Shown in pieces: positions 21,278 through 31,528 of a stretch of 47,224 nt of DNA; position 1 is the stretch's first letter, and each line of letters begins with the position of its first letter. Location of the stretch: NCBI GenBank assembly GCA_015654695.1, contig JAATGJ010000074.1, positions 1 to 47,224 of the forward strand, written 5' to 3'. The position numbers and the translations under genes are program-made. The notes under the pieces are model-generated. The model saw nothing but the letters and a program-made list of their open reading frames with translations. It searched no databases and was not told the origin of the DNA. This DNA comes from Chitinophagales bacterium. GTDB lineage: Bacteria; Bacteroidota; Bacteroidia; Chitinophagales; Chitinophagaceae.

Positions 21278-24200
21278 TTAATTATCTGATCCATTAATAG
21301 GAACCGACACCAGTACTGTTGTTCCTTTTCCCCGAACACCGGTAATTGTGTATTCACCACCCATCATAAATGTGCGCTCTTTCATACCCAGTATCCCCAG
21401 CCCCAGTGTTTTCTTTGATATACTTTCCTGGTCAAAGCCAAGACCATTGTCGGCGATTGTTAAAATTACTTCTTTATCGGTTTGTTCAAGATAAACATTT
21501 ACTTCCCCGGCCTTAGCGTGCCTGGCCACATTGGTGAGCGATTCCTGCATTATTCTGAAAAGGCCTGTTTTGATCTCGCCGGGTAATTGCCGGTCAGTTT
21601 GAGGACCTTTAAAAGAAATGTGAATGCCGGATCTTTTTTCAAACTCTTCAAGATGCCATTCCATGGCCGGTATAAGCCCAAGGTCATCTAACAGGCTGGG
21701 ACGCAGTTCGGCGGAGATGCGCCGGACAGTTGTTACCGTGGCATTGATCATAGGCAAAAGCCCATCTATTTTTTCCTTTAATTTCCCGTCCCGGTCTTCC
21801 ATTTTTTTACTTATCCACGATACATCCATTTTTAACACGGTAAGCTGTTGCCCCAGTTCATCATGAATCTCGCGGGCTATATGTATTCTTTCTTCTTCGC
21901 GTACCTGTTGCAAATAACCGGTTAATTTTCTTAACTCTTCATTCAGCCTGCGTGTTTCTTCTTCAGCCAGTTTGCGTTCTGTAATATCAATTCCACTTCC
22001 CAGGAGACAGGGCCTGCCTTCATAGGTTATTAATACCGCTTTGAAATAATAGGGTATCTTTTTACCGGCTTTTGTCACGAAATTCGCTTCAGTGTCATGA
22101 ACCCCTGTTTTGAATACTTCTGAAATTTTTTCCATCATGTATCTTTTCTCAGCATCCTCAAAGAATTCCAGGGGGCGCATACGAGCTATTTCACCAGCGG
22201 AATAACCTGTTACTGTTTCAAATTGCCTGTTCCACCGGATAAATTTGCCATTTTCATCATAAAAGTAAAATATACCGGGAAGGCTGTCAATTAGTGTGTC
22301 GGCTAGTTTGCGGGCGTCACTGATTTCCTGTTCCGCTTTTTTTCTTTTTGATATATCTCTTAAAAATGCCAGGTAATTTCCATCTGGCAGTTTGCGTGCG
22401 GAAGTTTCTACAGCAACTTTTTCCCCGTTCTTTTTTCTTAAATATCTTTCTATCGTGACAGATTCACCAGCTTCTAACCGCTCAAAAGGAATAGGAGTGT
22501 TATCACCGGGGAAAATAAGATCCGTGATTTTAATTTGCAATAATTCTTGTAGAGAATAGCCCAGCAATTCCGAAGCTTTCCTGTTAGCTTCCTTATAACG
22601 TCCTTCTTTGGGTGATAAAACAAGAATAGCATCCACCGCCTCTTCTATAAAGGTGCGGTACTTCGCTTCATTTTGCTGCAACGCTATCTCCGCCTGTTTC
22701 TTTTTAGTAATATCCCTGATGAAAACGGATAAACCATCGGGCGAAGGATAAATATGATTTTCCTGCCACAAATCCAGCGGCTCAAAATGATCTGTATTAA
22801 TTACAGGGAGTTGCGCTGCCATCGCTTTTTTAAATGCTACATAGGTGGTTGACCCCACCGCATCGGGAAATTCTTCCCATACATTTTTTCCTATTATGGA
22901 TGCCGGATCACGATGGGTCAGTTCACCGGCTTTTTTATTCATATAAGTATAACAAAAGTTTTTGTCGAGTGAGATAAAGCCATCTGTAAGCCTTTCAAAT
23001 ATTTGAGTTATTTCTTTTGTTTTTTCTTCTACCTGTGCGGCAAGCTCTTCGTTGAATCGTTTCAGCTTCTGATCTGTTTTTTTCTGTTCGGTTATATCCC
23101 TTACAAATCCAACGAACATACTGGATTCTTTTATAGATACGGTCGCAATGCGAAGCGCTACATCAAATTCAATAGTGTTTTTTTTAACCGCTTTGATCTC
23201 AATTGTTTTACCGATAATATTGCTTTGTCCTGTTTTTAAAAACAATCCAAGACCTTTATCATGGGCATCCCTGTATTGAGCGGGAATGATCGTTTCGTTT
23301 AATAACTTACCGGTTGCTTCCGCAGAGCTCCATCCAAAAAGGCTTTCCGCCTCGGGGTTCCATTTGATAATTCTTCCGTAGCTATCAATTACAATCACGG
23401 CATCGGGAGCCGCATTAAAAATAGCCGCTATTTCTTCTTCGCTGTTTCGTAAAGCATCTTCTGTCTGTTTTTTCAAAAAATCCCTCTTATTAAGCACATA
23501 GGCGATGTACCAGGACAGGCTCAGAAAAATGATAATAATAGTCAGGGTGTGTAATACCGCTCCGAATTCAGTAGAATAAAAACCGGCCCAATAGCCAAGC
23601 AGGCGAAGCAAACCCAGGGCCGAAGGTAAAATCACGGCGGCCGGAATTAATAACCTTGCGGTAAGGCTGCCGGTAAATGTACTGGTAAATTGATTCATTA
23701 AACCTTTACCGGGCTTTATAAAAAGTATGGATAAGGATATACAAATAAAACAGGCAGCGGTTTGAAAGGCCATGGGTATATAAGAAAGCACTCCGTAAAA
23801 TGATTGTACCTGGTAAGTGTAACCCAAAACAGATAGCCATCCTGTAAGTGCGATGATCAGCGCCAGGTATTGCGCTGGTATCCTTTTTCCAGGAGTTTCT
23901 ATATGAGATAAACATAGTGCTATACCGGTAAGCATAAAACAAAAAGCTGTATTGGGTGCCATACTGTTGGATACATTGCCTGCAATATCTTTCTCCAGCT
24001 TGTTTGAAAAAAGCAACTGGTCCGGTTGCCAGTTAAAATGAATGAAGAGACTGGTAAGTTTTACAAGTCCTGCGAGTAAAATAATGGCGGCAAGACAGCG
24101 GGCTATTACTGTCTTTTTCTTTGTCTGAACAGATGAAGCAATAAGCAACGTTGAAATGCCGGAAAAAATAAAGCATACAGCAGTAAGGGGGTTCATAGCT

Positions 24201-24349
24201 ACCAGCCCCGGCAGTGGATGGGTTAGTTCTTTAATATCAAATTGCCAGCCTGCTAATACCAGAAAGGCAATCATAATAACCGCTATGGCAAGATAGCGCG
24301 ACCATCGGGCCAGCTTTGCCTGCAGTGCCAGGTCAGGTAGTAATTGCAT
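21278..24349 (-). CDS. Membrane PAS-domain histidine kinase (HisKA_3 type)
   Basis: A 1023-residue sensor kinase. About eight membrane helices occupy residues 15-290, an unnamed integral-membrane sensor. Four PAS domains follow (about 305-425, 450-555, 560-675, 685-800), with PAC-like ends such as VGFVRDITEQKK. The dimerisation domain has the phosphorylated His in REIHDELGQQL (about 835). The HATPase has the N-box ESLTNVARHAKA, DNGLGFD and LGLGILGMKER. The architecture is the NarX/DesK-like class that phosphorylates NarL-type regulators, which fits the two downstream genes. The ligand is unknown. Confidence 0.94.
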   Translation of the reverse strand: MQLLPDLALQAKLARWSRYLAIAVIMIAFLVLAGWQFDIKELTHPLPGLVAMNPLTAVCFIFSGISTLLIASSVQTKKKTVIARCLAAIILLAGLVKLTSLFIHFNWQPDQLLFSNKLEKDIAGNVSNSMAPNTAFCFMLTGIALCLSHIETPGKRIPAQYLALIIALTGWLSVLGYTYQVQSFYGVLSYIPMAFQTAACFICISLSILFIKPGKGLMNQFTSTFTGSLTARLLIPAAVILPSALGLLRLLGYWAGFYSTEFGAVLHTLTIIIIFLSLSWYIAYVLNKRDFLKKQTEDALRNSEEEIAAIFNAAPDAVIVIDSYGRIIKWNPEAESLFGWSSAEATGKLLNETIIPAQYRDAHDKGLGLFLKTGQSNIIGKTIEIKAVKKNTIEFDVALRIATVSIKESSMFVGFVRDITEQKKTDQKLKRFNEELAAQVEEKTKEITQIFERLTDGFISLDKNFCYTYMNKKAGELTHRDPASIIGKNVWEEFPDAVGSTTYVAFKKAMAAQLPVINTDHFEPLDLWQENHIYPSPDGLSVFIRDITKKKQAEIALQQNEAKYRTFIEEAVDAILVLSPKEGRYKEANRKASELLGYSLQELLQIKITDLIFPGDNTPIPFERLEAGESVTIERYLRKKNGEKVAVETSARKLPDGNYLAFLRDISKRKKAEQEISDARKLADTLIDSLPGIFYFYDENGKFIRWNRQFETVTGYSAGEIARMRPLEFFEDAEKRYMMEKISEVFKTGVHDTEANFVTKAGKKIPYYFKAVLITYEGRPCLLGSGIDITERKLAEEETRRLNEELRKLTGYLQQVREEERIHIAREIHDELGQQLTVLKMDVSWISKKMEDRDGKLKEKIDGLLPMINATVTTVRRISAELRPSLLDDLGLIPAMEWHLEEFEKRSGIHISFKGPQTDRQLPGEIKTGLFRIMQESLTNVARHAKAGEVNVYLEQTDKEVILTIADNGLGFDQESISKKTLGLGILGMKERTFMMGGEYTITGVRGKGTTVLVSVPINGSDN

Positions 24350-24716
24350 AGAACAGATTTAATGATTTCTGCATAACCATTCATCGAAACAGAAATTTCT
24401 TTCTCTTTATTTTGTTAGTTATATAATCATAGTTTCTAAGGCTGCTTTTATACTAATACTGTTGCTCATGGTTTTGTTTCTTTATTATTTTCTTCAACTA
24501 TATGTTTCAAAAACAATAAATAATTAGGGGAAAAAGTTGACTGCATGTAAACAGCCTGTATGAAGCAATATTTGGCAGCACGTTACTGTTTTTCATATCC
24601 GGTTAGGGAATAAAATTTTATAGAGAGAAGGTAAGAAGAAATAACGTTGTATCAAAAAAGTCATATTATTTTTTTAAGCGTACTCAGGAATATAGAAGAT
24701 TAATAAGAAGTTACCC
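24350..24716. other. Gene-free AT-rich spacer
   Basis: About 370 AT-rich bases between the kinase start and the helicase end, both minus-strand genes. No reading frame, tRNA or strong hairpin is seen. The minus-strand sequence below the helicase stop does not continue the missing helicase C-terminus in any frame. The kinase promoter should lie here but no clear TAnnTTTG was found. Confidence 0.5.
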
Positions 24717-26732
24717 TTAGTAAGCAGGTGAGGTCGCAATATTCTTTAAGTTCGTTTTATCATGGCATAAGACCGCGGCCATTTCCTGTAAAATTTTTAA
24801 AGTGGCTGCAAGTTTTTCAGCCGGAGAAAGAGCGATAACCTGTTCGGGCAATCCCGAAACCTGCAGCCGTACCTTACCCAGGTAATCAGCAGATGAAATA
24901 AATTCAGCGACTGAATTCAGTTGCGGAAATATCGTTTTCAGATTTGCATAATAGTAGAAGGGTAATTTGCTCATTGCTTTCCGGATAATAACGCTACCAA
25001 ACTCTGCAAAGCTGTATTCCTGTTCTTTTCTCCCGGTGGGTTCACTGTTGAAAGAATTGAAAAGCTCACCGGAGTTTGTTCGGCCTGTTTTTAGATCAAC
25101 AGCAAATAGTTTATCCTGTATGGGTTTTAAAAACGGTAAAAGATCTCCTGGAGCAGAGGAGCTACCAGGTTGCGCTTTCGGTTTACGGGTTCTTTTTTCT
25201 ATGTCTTTCGCTTTTATTCCAATTTCTTCCATCGCTGTATTTAGCTCCCGGATATACCGGGGATTATAAGCGCTATGGTAATAGAGTTCTTCACAGATCC
25301 TTAATTCATTATTGATATCATCGTCAAACTTTCTGCCGTCATATTGCTGTTCAGCGGTGATCTGAAACGGGCAATACCTGGCTCCCCTGCCGATCAGTTG
25401 TGCTTCGCTCATACTCGTTTGGCCGGGCTTGGCTCCCCGGTTATCTTTAGTATCATACAGGCGTACTATATCAAATAAATTCAAAACATCCCATCCTTCA
25501 TTCAACTTGTCCACAGCAAACACCGCCCTGTATTCATTGGTTTCATCTTCCAGTGAGTTGACGGCTAACTGTTTTTGCTCGCTTTCTTCTTTACTGTTCA
25601 CCGAAATAAGCTTGTCGGGTGAAAAATCTTCTTTTAATTCTGTCACCAGGTTTTCCAGCGTGATATTGTTTGCTTCAAAATAGTAAAAGGTCTTTTCAAT
25701 AGCTTCTTCGTGAATTGTTTTTTTTATTTTTTCAAGAGAAGATACCTGCAGGGTTTTGATGCCGGAAGTAAATTCACTAAAGAAGGCCTGGCTTTCTTTG
25801 ATGGTCTTTGATTTAAAAAGAAGAACTGGTTTTATCCGTTTCTTATATTTCTCAAATAATTTTCGCCGGTACTGGCTTAATACGACGGCCTGCAGGCATC
25901 TTTCAAAAGAAGGAAGATCCGCCTGCAATACTTTTACTTCCTTGGAATATCCATCCCTGCGAAACTGTCTCAAGGGATAATCATAGATAAGTTTATCACT
26001 GTATTTTTTTTCAATTTCAGGAATGGAAAGATCAGCAGTAGCGGTGAACTCCAGTAAAATATTGTCCTTACCCGCAGTTAATATGCGGTTCACCGTTCCT
26101 TCCCAGCTTATGACTTCTTCGCTGTAAGGCTCATTCCCCTTTTTTGTTTCCGCATTGATATGGTGTGCTTCGTCAGAAATAAGAACGATCTTTTTATTGT
26201 CAAAATCATCATAGGTAATACCGCCCTCCCTGGGTATATTAAGCCGTGAATGTAAACCCTGGATAGTAGAGAAAACAATGTTAATATCATCTTCACCAGC
26301 GGTTTGAAAATTATCAACTTCGTTGATCCTTATTTGTTTTTCACCAATGGAAATGTATTCCGCAAACAAATATTTGGAAGACGAACGATTCAAAAAATTA
26401 TCTTTTGTTTTATCAATGATGCCCGAGCTGTTTACAAAAAAGAGAAAATTGCGATAGCCTTTGCTGTACAGGTAAATAATAAGACCGGCCATGATCAGGG
26501 TTTTACCGCTGCCGGTGGCCATGTGGTAAAGTAATTGAGCAGGAACTTCTCCAGGCTTATCTGTATATTCATTCCAGTAAAATACAAACCTGCCGAATGC
26601 TTCCTGCTGATAAGACCTTACGCTAAATCGTTCTTTCAGGTTGGAATAAATAAATGCCGGTACATGGGCTTTATAAAAATCCGGGTCACCGGTTTTTGGA
26701 AATTCATTTAATAGTTGATTGAGTGTTTGCAT
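24717..26732 (-). CDS. Type III restriction-like helicase subunit, lacking a C-terminal nuclease
   Basis: A 671-residue DEAD/DEAH (SF2) translocase of the type III Res kind. Motifs seen are HMATGSGKT (I, about residue 69), LISDEAHHI (II), FTATAD (III) and QLIGRGARY (VI). The protein stops at NIATSPAY, just after the helical segment that precedes the PD-(D/E)XK nuclease in full Res subunits, so it is some 200 or more residues short. No continuation is found downstream in any frame. A separate gene immediately upstream (three bases apart) supplies a PD-(D/E)XK-like motif. Either the nuclease is split off or the gene is truncated. Confidence 0.85.
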   Translation of the reverse strand: MQTLNQLLNEFPKTGDPDFYKAHVPAFIYSNLKERFSVRSYQQEAFGRFVFYWNEYTDKPGEVPAQLLYHMATGSGKTLIMAGLIIYLYSKGYRNFLFFVNSSGIIDKTKDNFLNRSSSKYLFAEYISIGEKQIRINEVDNFQTAGEDDINIVFSTIQGLHSRLNIPREGGITYDDFDNKKIVLISDEAHHINAETKKGNEPYSEEVISWEGTVNRILTAGKDNILLEFTATADLSIPEIEKKYSDKLIYDYPLRQFRRDGYSKEVKVLQADLPSFERCLQAVVLSQYRRKLFEKYKKRIKPVLLFKSKTIKESQAFFSEFTSGIKTLQVSSLEKIKKTIHEEAIEKTFYYFEANNITLENLVTELKEDFSPDKLISVNSKEESEQKQLAVNSLEDETNEYRAVFAVDKLNEGWDVLNLFDIVRLYDTKDNRGAKPGQTSMSEAQLIGRGARYCPFQITAEQQYDGRKFDDDINNELRICEELYYHSAYNPRYIRELNTAMEEIGIKAKDIEKRTRKPKAQPGSSSAPGDLLPFLKPIQDKLFAVDLKTGRTNSGELFNSFNSEPTGRKEQEYSFAEFGSVIIRKAMSKLPFYYYANLKTIFPQLNSVAEFISSADYLGKVRLQVSGLPEQVIALSPAEKLAATLKILQEMAAVLCHDKTNLKNIATSPAY

Positions 26733-26735
26733 GAG

Positions 26736-27455
26736 TTAGTTGCAGTTTATATACTCGATCAATTGCGGCATGGTAAAAGCTTCCTTTATCGGGCAGCGCC
26801 AATACACCCTTGAAGTTTTTTCAAAGCTCCAGGTATTCGGCTTTAAGGTGTTGACATATTGAACTATGTTTTGTTTTTTGTTCCATCCAAAAAACAGCGG
26901 CTGTTTATACTTGTCGCTATTGATAATGCGGTGGAGAATATTGTTGTCTGTTGTTATATCACTTTTCAGCATATCAAACTGATCGTACCCTTGTTTATAA
27001 GGCTTCGCATAAAAATATACCTGTATATGCAATTCACTTTCCAGGGTGGCGGGCTCTATCCATGTATTGCCTTTGTCGTGACTGGCCGTGATTTTTATAT
27101 CCCGCTTATTAATGATAGCCTGGTGGCTTTCATGGTTGGTAGGAATAGATGACTTGACTTCTATTTTAATTTGCTTAGCTCCTGCCTTGATATCCCAGCC
27201 GGGATCTGGTTCTTCAAAATTGTCTGTTCGCAATTCATCATAATCCATAATAGGTTGCGTGGATAATGGTCTCAAATATTCAAGCAGTGAATTTTTTGCC
27301 AGGTCGCCCATGAAAATATTGTCCAACAATTCAACCGGTGTCCTGCCATACATGCGTGTTACACTTGTATGGCCATATTTCTTTATTGTGTTAATGCCTG
27401 TTTTCCTTAACACATTATCGGTAAAAGGCAGTATGACTACATCGTTAACCGTCAT
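26736..27455 (-). CDS. PD-(D/E)XK-like nuclease-type protein in a type III RM operon
   Basis: A 239-residue protein. The central block DPGWDIKAGAKQIKIEVKSS reads as a PD-(D/E)XK active site (Asp in GWD, then E-x-K in IEVKS), as in restriction-type and DUF3883-like domains. The N-terminus contains VTRMYGRTPVELLDNIFMG. The start codon overlaps the mod stop codon by four bases and the stop lies three bases before the helicase start. It is therefore an integral middle gene of the operon. It probably supplies DNA cleavage that the short helicase lacks (inference). Confidence 0.7.
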   Translation of the reverse strand: MTVNDVVILPFTDNVLRKTGINTIKKYGHTSVTRMYGRTPVELLDNIFMGDLAKNSLLEYLRPLSTQPIMDYDELRTDNFEEPDPGWDIKAGAKQIKIEVKSSIPTNHESHQAIINKRDIKITASHDKGNTWIEPATLESELHIQVYFYAKPYKQGYDQFDMLKSDITTDNNILHRIINSDKYKQPLFFGWNKKQNIVQYVNTLKPNTWSFEKTSRVYWRCPIKEAFTMPQLIEYINCN

Positions 27456-29317
27456 GACCTCAGCGAATAAAAATGTTTATTAACCAAAATATCTTCTTCA
27501 GACACTTCATGATCTTGGTCTTCTATTTCTGAAAAATTCACATACAACTGGTTCTTATCAAGCAGGTCAATGACCAGGGTTCGTTTATCTTTATAAGAAA
27601 GTTCAGCAAAATAATCTTCTGCGTTTGAACTGATAATATCAGCAAACCGGTAATTCAAAAAAGGCGACCTCATTACATCCTTTAGCAGGCTGTCCAATTC
27701 TTTTTCTGATCGTATAGCATTTAACTTATCCAGGAACACCATATTCAGTTTCATCAACTCCATATAGTTGAAGCCGCCACCACCCTGCCAGCTTACTTCG
27801 GCGGATACGCCGCCCTGTTCACCCTCCATCACTTTTTTCAACCTGCTGACCGCCACTTCTTCGATGTAGTCCATCTGGTCAATACCGATATACCTTCTTT
27901 TCATTTTATGCGCTACGGCGACTGTAGTGCCACTGCCGAGAAAAAAATCCAGGACACGATCATTCTCATTTGTCGCCAGTTCAATGATGCGCTTTAATAG
28001 TTTCTCCGGCTTTGGCGTGGCAAAAACAAGATCGCCAAACAATTTTATGATTTCGCTTCTTGATACCTGGTTATGTCCCGCTTCATCATAGGTCCAGATA
28101 CTTTTAGCGACAACTCCCTGTTGCACTTCATTCAAAAATTGTTTTAGTTGCGGCTTGCTGTCACCCTTTGGTCCGAACCATATCCGGTTGTCCGCTAATT
28201 TTTTTAAATAATTTTCTTTGGAGGTTTGCCAGCAGCTTCCTTTAGGCGGAAAGACTGTTTTACCGGATGGTGTTTCTATCGGGTAATCATAATCCTTTGA
28301 ATAGGTCTTTACAGAAAAGCCACCCGGTTTCCACACTCCCCTTGGATCGTTATCAGGATTGGAATACCGGTTATTCATTTTCTCAGACCGGGGCAATAAG
28401 TTGGGTTTGAATAAAGGTTTGTTTTTTGCAAACACCAGTATATGATCATGTGTATCGCTGAACCATTTGGCATCATTGGCGGGGGAATATTTCTTTTGCC
28501 AGATAAAATTGATAACAAAATTCTCCCGGCCGAATACTTCATCACACAACACTTTTAAATAATGTGATTCTTTATCGTCAATATTTATCCAGATCGTTCC
28601 ATCTTCTGTTAAAAGCTCCCTGGCAATTGCAAGCCTGTTGCGCATAAAGGTGAGCCACGCAGAATGAGTGAAACTATCATTATAATTAAAGCCATCGCTG
28701 CCGGTATTGTAAGGAGGATCAATGTAGATCAGCTTTATTTTTTTGCTGAATACCTTGCTTAGCGAATGAAGGGACAGGAGATTGTTTCCCTTTATAATAA
28801 AATTATCTTCAAGACTGAAATCCTTTACCCGTTCTTTACCCTTTACTGTGTAGGACTGAAAGTTTGTAAATGCTTTTTTAGAAAACAATCGGTCAATTTC
28901 TTCAGGAGCAAGAATTTCATTCCAGAATATTTCATTCTTTTTTATGTCGTCTTTTGTTTGCCCTCCTTCCAGTACACAATCTTTGTAAGGCCAAGCCAGC
29001 ACCACTTCTTTATTGGAAGAGATGAATTCATCGCCTGTGGCCAGGCCGATCTTATTTTTGAACGAAGTATAGCTATCCGGCAGGAATGCTTTATTACTAA
29101 CGAATTTCTGAAACTTGTTTTTGTCAAAGACAATCACATCGTCCAGCCCCACAAAAAAATGTTTTTTAAGACCGGGTTTTGATAATAGTTTCCCGATAAG
29201 TACAGGATCTAATTGCAAACCAAGCTCAATGACCTTGTTTTTAAGCAATACACCATTGGCCACCAATCGCCCGTCCTGCTGTAAAAGCTCTTCCAGATCG
29301 TTGAACAGGTTCTGCAT
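27452..29317 (-). CDS. Type III DNA methyltransferase (Mod), beta class
   Basis: A 621-residue N6-adenine methyltransferase. The catalytic DPPYNTGSDGF (motif IV) lies at about residue 200 and comes before the SAM-binding DFFLGSGTT (motif I) at about 455, the order of beta-class Mod subunits such as EcoP15I. The roughly 200 residues between them are the target recognition region. The N-terminal LFNDLEELLQQ... segment is typical of Mod. It is the promoter-proximal gene of the mod-nuclease-helicase operon. Confidence 0.93.
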   Translation of the reverse strand: MQNLFNDLEELLQQDGRLVANGVLLKNKVIELGLQLDPVLIGKLLSKPGLKKHFFVGLDDVIVFDKNKFQKFVSNKAFLPDSYTSFKNKIGLATGDEFISSNKEVVLAWPYKDCVLEGGQTKDDIKKNEIFWNEILAPEEIDRLFSKKAFTNFQSYTVKGKERVKDFSLEDNFIIKGNNLLSLHSLSKVFSKKIKLIYIDPPYNTGSDGFNYNDSFTHSAWLTFMRNRLAIARELLTEDGTIWINIDDKESHYLKVLCDEVFGRENFVINFIWQKKYSPANDAKWFSDTHDHILVFAKNKPLFKPNLLPRSEKMNNRYSNPDNDPRGVWKPGGFSVKTYSKDYDYPIETPSGKTVFPPKGSCWQTSKENYLKKLADNRIWFGPKGDSKPQLKQFLNEVQQGVVAKSIWTYDEAGHNQVSRSEIIKLFGDLVFATPKPEKLLKRIIELATNENDRVLDFFLGSGTTVAVAHKMKRRYIGIDQMDYIEEVAVSRLKKVMEGEQGGVSAEVSWQGGGGFNYMELMKLNMVFLDKLNAIRSEKELDSLLKDVMRSPFLNYRFADIISSNAEDYFAELSYKDKRTLVIDLLDKNQLYVNFSEIEDQDHEVSEEDILVNKHFYSLRS

Positions 29318-29398
29318 TTAATTTTTGTTGTAGTAAGAAGATGCAAAATAAGAAAGTTGAAAGAACCTTCCGGGTAAGAGAGGAGAATGTTGTAAAGA

Positions 29399-31453
29399 TT
29401 ATTTTCTCAGGAACCACCATATTATACCGCCAATAACCAGGAGTACCAGCAGGCCGATATAAAGGTTATTATTTTTCTTACTATCTTTTTCCGGAGAAGA
29501 AGGGATTGATTTGCCATCAACGGAATAAGACAGAATGTAATTAAACTCATTATCCCGTTTCTCAAGTCCGTCCATGTATTCTTTGGTACCGGTGGCGCTT
29601 ACATGATCTTTCCTGTTCTCATACGAATATTTAAGGGAAATAGTCCGCCTGCCATCAAACGAGAACTTTGCGGTCATAGCGAAGGAGGCGGTTTCTGTTT
29701 TATCAAAACTCTGGTCAGCATTCCAGTCTTCGGGAAGATTGATCTCTATTTCTTCTTTATAGTTTGCCGGCCATACCAGGGAAAAAGGCATACTCCTTTT
29801 AATATCTTTTGGTCTTTTAATAATGCCGTCAATTACGTATGGATTAAAAGTAGCTTTTTTCATACCGTTCTCTTCTTTCCACAAATCGCTGATTGTATAA
29901 AATTCTTTAGTAAGGAAAGTGCCCGTTGCTTCATCATCAGAAGAGTAAACACTGTCAGCGGTGATATTTTCATAATAAGCGGCATAATATTCCCGAAAGG
30001 TCTTTTTCATCTCATAGTTACTGTTATTGTTAAATCCGCTGCGCATATCATCAGCAAAACTGCCTGTGTAGCGGGTTGTTACTACCAGCTTCGCCATGCC
30101 AGACATATCGGGTATATCAAATACTTCATTTATCGCTACCAGCCCGGGTTCTTTTTTACCGATCATGGTAAGGGCATCGGTATCCGGATGTATCACCAGG
30201 CCACATTGATAATCGGGATACGAAATAAGATGAACAGGTCCGCGCTGAAAGGAAATCGTGGGATCAAACCAGTAATACTTGTTATTCAGTTGTACCCGCA
30301 CCGTTACATGATCAAAAGATTTTGATGAAGGCAACCGGTCAGCAATAGTTTTTTTCCGGTAGGTATTGATCAGCACCGGATCAGCCTGCACTTCCAGCGA
30401 TCGCAGGATGGTGCATAGCAAATAGGATTTATCTTTGCAGTCACCAAAGCGTTGCGTAAATATTTTATTGGGATGGGCCGGTTTATGTGAGTTCTCTCCC
30501 ATTTCAATTCCCATATAGCGGATATCATCCTGCACAAACCGCAACGCCGCAAGTACCCGTTGTTCTGCTGTGTTGTTTTGTGTTTTTATTTCAGCGATCT
30601 TTTTTTGTAAAGGAGGCGAAATGCTGGTTACAACAGGAAACAAATCCATGGCCCAGTCATTTACCTCTTTCCAGCTTTTATATTCACTTACCATTACAAT
30701 AGCATACGGATCATACCAGGAAGGAATATTGTCCTGCTGATGCAGGGCTTTTACCTGGCTCTGCTTCCATTCATATATAGTTTCCCCGGGAGAATTTTTA
30801 ATAGCCGGTTGTATGCCGGTATTATTATTTTTAACCACGACCTGCCTTCCTCCCGGTACGATAAGCTTATAATACAAACTGCCAATGGGTACCCTGAAAT
30901 TAAGATCAAAAATACCGGCGTATTTTCCTTTAAAGACTGGGTTAAACCCCCTGAGTGTATAGCTGTATTCGATCACATCCCCTTTGCGCACGTCTTCTAA
31001 AAAAAGAACAGATGATAAAGAACCGTTGTACAGGTACCTGCTCAGCTCTTCTTCCTGCTGAATGGTTTTGATCTTTGAAAGGTTTAATTGATTGATAACA
31101 GTAGTTCCCCTGATAATTTTAATACTGTGAAAAATCAATTGTTCGTATGCGGGGTCAAAGCTTACCGAAACTTCTGAACTGTTTTGTATCCCTGCTTCTG
31201 TAAGTATTTTGATAGCCCTCCTGCAATAATAAGACTGCTGTCCAATAGAAACCTGTTGGTCATACCCGATATCAAAATAGCCGTCTTCGGCCTCGTGGTC
31301 AAGCCGGTTATCTTTATAGTCGTATGGGTTTATCGTGACCCATGAAGGTTCTTTACCAGCGAACGGCTTTTTTGACTGCGCTGCTGCGGAGACATATAAC
31401 AAAAAGGAAAATAAAATAAAAAGGGGATAAGGTAATTGCTTCATTGTTTGCAA
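29399..31453 (-). CDS. DUF3857 and transglutaminase-like domain protein
   Basis: A 684-residue envelope protein. It starts with a signal peptide (FILFSFLLYVSAAAQ), then a DUF3857 domain (residues about 60-230) and a transglutaminase-like domain with the catalytic Cys in RFGDCKDKSYLLCTIL and a His in SFDHVTV. A beta-rich DUF3858-like region follows, then a single C-terminal membrane helix (IGLLVLLVIGGIIWWFL) with a short RK tail. The family is common in Bacteroidota with unknown substrate. The gene diverges from the SMUG2 gene. Confidence 0.9.
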   Translation of the reverse strand: MQTMKQLPYPLFILFSFLLYVSAAAQSKKPFAGKEPSWVTINPYDYKDNRLDHEAEDGYFDIGYDQQVSIGQQSYYCRRAIKILTEAGIQNSSEVSVSFDPAYEQLIFHSIKIIRGTTVINQLNLSKIKTIQQEEELSRYLYNGSLSSVLFLEDVRKGDVIEYSYTLRGFNPVFKGKYAGIFDLNFRVPIGSLYYKLIVPGGRQVVVKNNNTGIQPAIKNSPGETIYEWKQSQVKALHQQDNIPSWYDPYAIVMVSEYKSWKEVNDWAMDLFPVVTSISPPLQKKIAEIKTQNNTAEQRVLAALRFVQDDIRYMGIEMGENSHKPAHPNKIFTQRFGDCKDKSYLLCTILRSLEVQADPVLINTYRKKTIADRLPSSKSFDHVTVRVQLNNKYYWFDPTISFQRGPVHLISYPDYQCGLVIHPDTDALTMIGKKEPGLVAINEVFDIPDMSGMAKLVVTTRYTGSFADDMRSGFNNNSNYEMKKTFREYYAAYYENITADSVYSSDDEATGTFLTKEFYTISDLWKEENGMKKATFNPYVIDGIIKRPKDIKRSMPFSLVWPANYKEEIEINLPEDWNADQSFDKTETASFAMTAKFSFDGRRTISLKYSYENRKDHVSATGTKEYMDGLEKRDNEFNYILSYSVDGKSIPSSPEKDSKKNNNLYIGLLVLLVIGGIIWWFLRK

Positions 31454-31528
31454 AATAGAAACTATTTTTTATTCTTTTTAGTGTTAAGGGATTAAAATAA
31501 ACAGGTTGAATATTTTATATCTTCACCC

